DNA from: Asticcacaulis benevestitus DSM 16100 = ATCC BAA-896 | Lineage (GTDB): Bacteria > Pseudomonadota > Alphaproteobacteria > Caulobacterales > Caulobacteraceae | NCBI RefSeq assembly: GCF_000376105.1 | Contig: NZ_AQWM01000012.1 | Coordinates: 47,202-111,201, forward strand | DNA: 64,000 bases | Direction of reading: 5' to 3' | Part shown: one piece after another, positions 63,371 through 64,000 of the stretch | How positions within the stretch are numbered: the stretch's first letter is position 1 | Layout: every line of letters starts with the position of its first letter | Position numbers and translations under genes: made by a program | The notes under the pieces: model-generated | Told to the model about the DNA's origin: nothing | The model's database searches: none | Seen by the model: the letters and a program-made list of their open reading frames with translations, nothing else

Positions 63371-63798
63371 ATTAACCTCACTATTAAATATTACTTGGTC
63401 AAGTGATGCTCCCTATGTAATAATTAATAGTTAAATCTATATTTATAACGGCTATTTCAAAGCTTAATAGATACAATTGCCATTGCCGTGGTGCAAATTT
63501 GACAAATATTATAGTCGAAATTGATAACTTAATACCGTACAATTGACAATTATCAATTGTCAGTTACAAAAAATTTACTTATAAGATACAGCGCTATAAA
63601 GAATTTAGACTCATTCCAGCCATTGTCATGAGCATCTCCAAAACTGCCGACCATTATGTAGTCTCCGGCGATGGCGTGAAATTCCCAAATCCCCATCTCA
63701 GTGCCATGCAGTGGTTGTCCACAGTCCGGTGAAATAGCCCCATAATTGACCGGACAGGATCTCCCACTTAAATAAGAGGTAGGAGCAATGTCGTCATT
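63371..63798. other. AT-rich control region and IS border
   Basis: Holds the promoter of the YfiR-like operon, a palindrome at 63544-63562 and probably the left end of the insertion sequence near 63717-63755, where GTCCGGT and ACCGGAC form an inverted repeat. A minus-strand frame at 63553-63720 (GIWEFHAIAGDYIMVGSFG) could be a cut gene end, but its family is unknown. Confidence 0.45.
63544..63562. promoter_or_regulatory. Palindrome TGACAATTATCAATTGTCA
   Basis: Eight-base arms TGACAATT/AATTGTCA around ATC, about 175 bases upstream of the YfiR-like gene. The symmetry suggests a dimeric regulator site. Confidence 0.45.
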
Positions 63799-64000
63799 AT
63801 GACCAGCCACAATCCAAAGATAGAAATTCTGGGACAGGAACGGCGCCGCCGTTGGACAACAGCTGAGAAGCTGTCGATGGTTCAGGAAACGTATGAGCCA
63901 GAGGTCACGGTGAGCCTTGTGGCCAGGCGCCACGGTGTTCAGCCCAATCAGTTATTTGCCTGGCGCAAATTGGCCTCTCAAGGGGCGTTCACGGCGACCG
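63799..64000 (+). CDS. Transposase helix-turn-helix subunit, start only
   Basis: The first 67 codons of an insertion-sequence protein: ERRRRWTTAEKLSMVQETY, VTVSLVARRHGVQPNQLF and AWRKLASQGAF form the helix-turn-helix of IS3-type OrfA and IS66-type TnpA proteins. These bind the IS ends together with the catalytic partner, which would lie beyond the window. A GGAG lies somewhat far upstream (about 13 bases). The exact IS family cannot be fixed from this part. Confidence 0.75.
   Translation, partial: MTSHNPKIEILGQERRRRWTTAEKLSMVQETYEPEVTVSLVARRHGVQPNQLFAWRKLASQGAFTAT

Noticed and set aside
63553..63933. Minus-strand ORF at the right edge
   Set aside because: Its second half reads antisense through a transposase start. 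Only the 63553-63720 part might be a gene remnant, and the family is unknown.
1..64000. CRISPR arrays, tRNA or rRNA genes, prophage modules
   Set aside because: No regularly spaced direct repeats, no cloverleaf-like genes and no phage structural genes were recognised on either strand.

Overview
The window looks like the chromosome of a Caulobacterales-type alphaproteobacterium, with an Asticcacaulis-like lifestyle as the best guess. This is inferred from G+C-rich coding sequence, several large TonB-dependent receptors of the Xanthomonas/Caulobacter carbohydrate type, Tat-like leaders on secreted glycosidases, and non-phosphorylative sugar-acid catabolism. No rRNA, tRNA, CRISPR array or complete prophage was seen.

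Region 1 (1-20.4 kb) is a glycan-utilisation locus. It holds a truncated TonB receptor, a GntR/FadR-type regulator, GH89, a NagX/HGSNAT-like membrane protein, a BadF-type amino-sugar kinase, GH29, GH2, GH43, two GH92 enzymes, a histidine acid phosphatase and GH35. The enzyme set points to a branched glycan carrying alpha-GlcNAc, fucose, galactose, arabinose or xylose, and alpha-mannose. A palindrome ATTGG-N4-CCAAT recurs in its promoters and is the likely operator of the local GntR protein.

Region 2 (21-30.3 kb) contains a GGDEF-EAL protein, a junction joining two 5'-truncated gene fragments (a uroporphyrinogen methyltransferase and a GH42 beta-galactosidase), a GH39 beta-xylosidase-like enzyme, a chemoreceptor and an alpha/beta hydrolase. 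Region 3 (30.3-35.1 kb) is an iron locus: PiuC-type hydroxylase, Fiu-type siderophore receptor, DUF4198 and DUF2271, with Fur-box-like palindromes. Region 4 (35.2-39.9 kb) is recombined DNA: a decayed IS21 element, a POTRA-domain fragment, a second GH2 enzyme and a separate istB remnant.

Region 5 (40-55.9 kb) is a catabolic locus for L-fucose and probably L-galactose. A mutarotase, L-galactose/L-fucose dehydrogenase, lactonase, enolase-superfamily dehydratase, SDR dehydrogenase and FAH-type hydrolase would convert the sugar to pyruvate plus L-lactate (from fucose) or L-glycerate (from galactose). An FMN-dependent (S)-2-hydroxyacid oxidase, a hydroxypyruvate reductase and a D-glycerate 3-kinase would then recover the C3 product. 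A sugar transporter, a TonB receptor, a GH141 fucosidase-like enzyme and a second GntR regulator complete the set.

Region 6 (56-64 kb) is accessory: an AbiE-like regulator/nucleotidyltransferase pair, an AraC fragment, a group II intron-like remnant, an operon of YfiR-like protein, TonB receptor and chemoreceptor, and the start of a transposase at the right edge. All family calls come from reading motifs. No database search was run.
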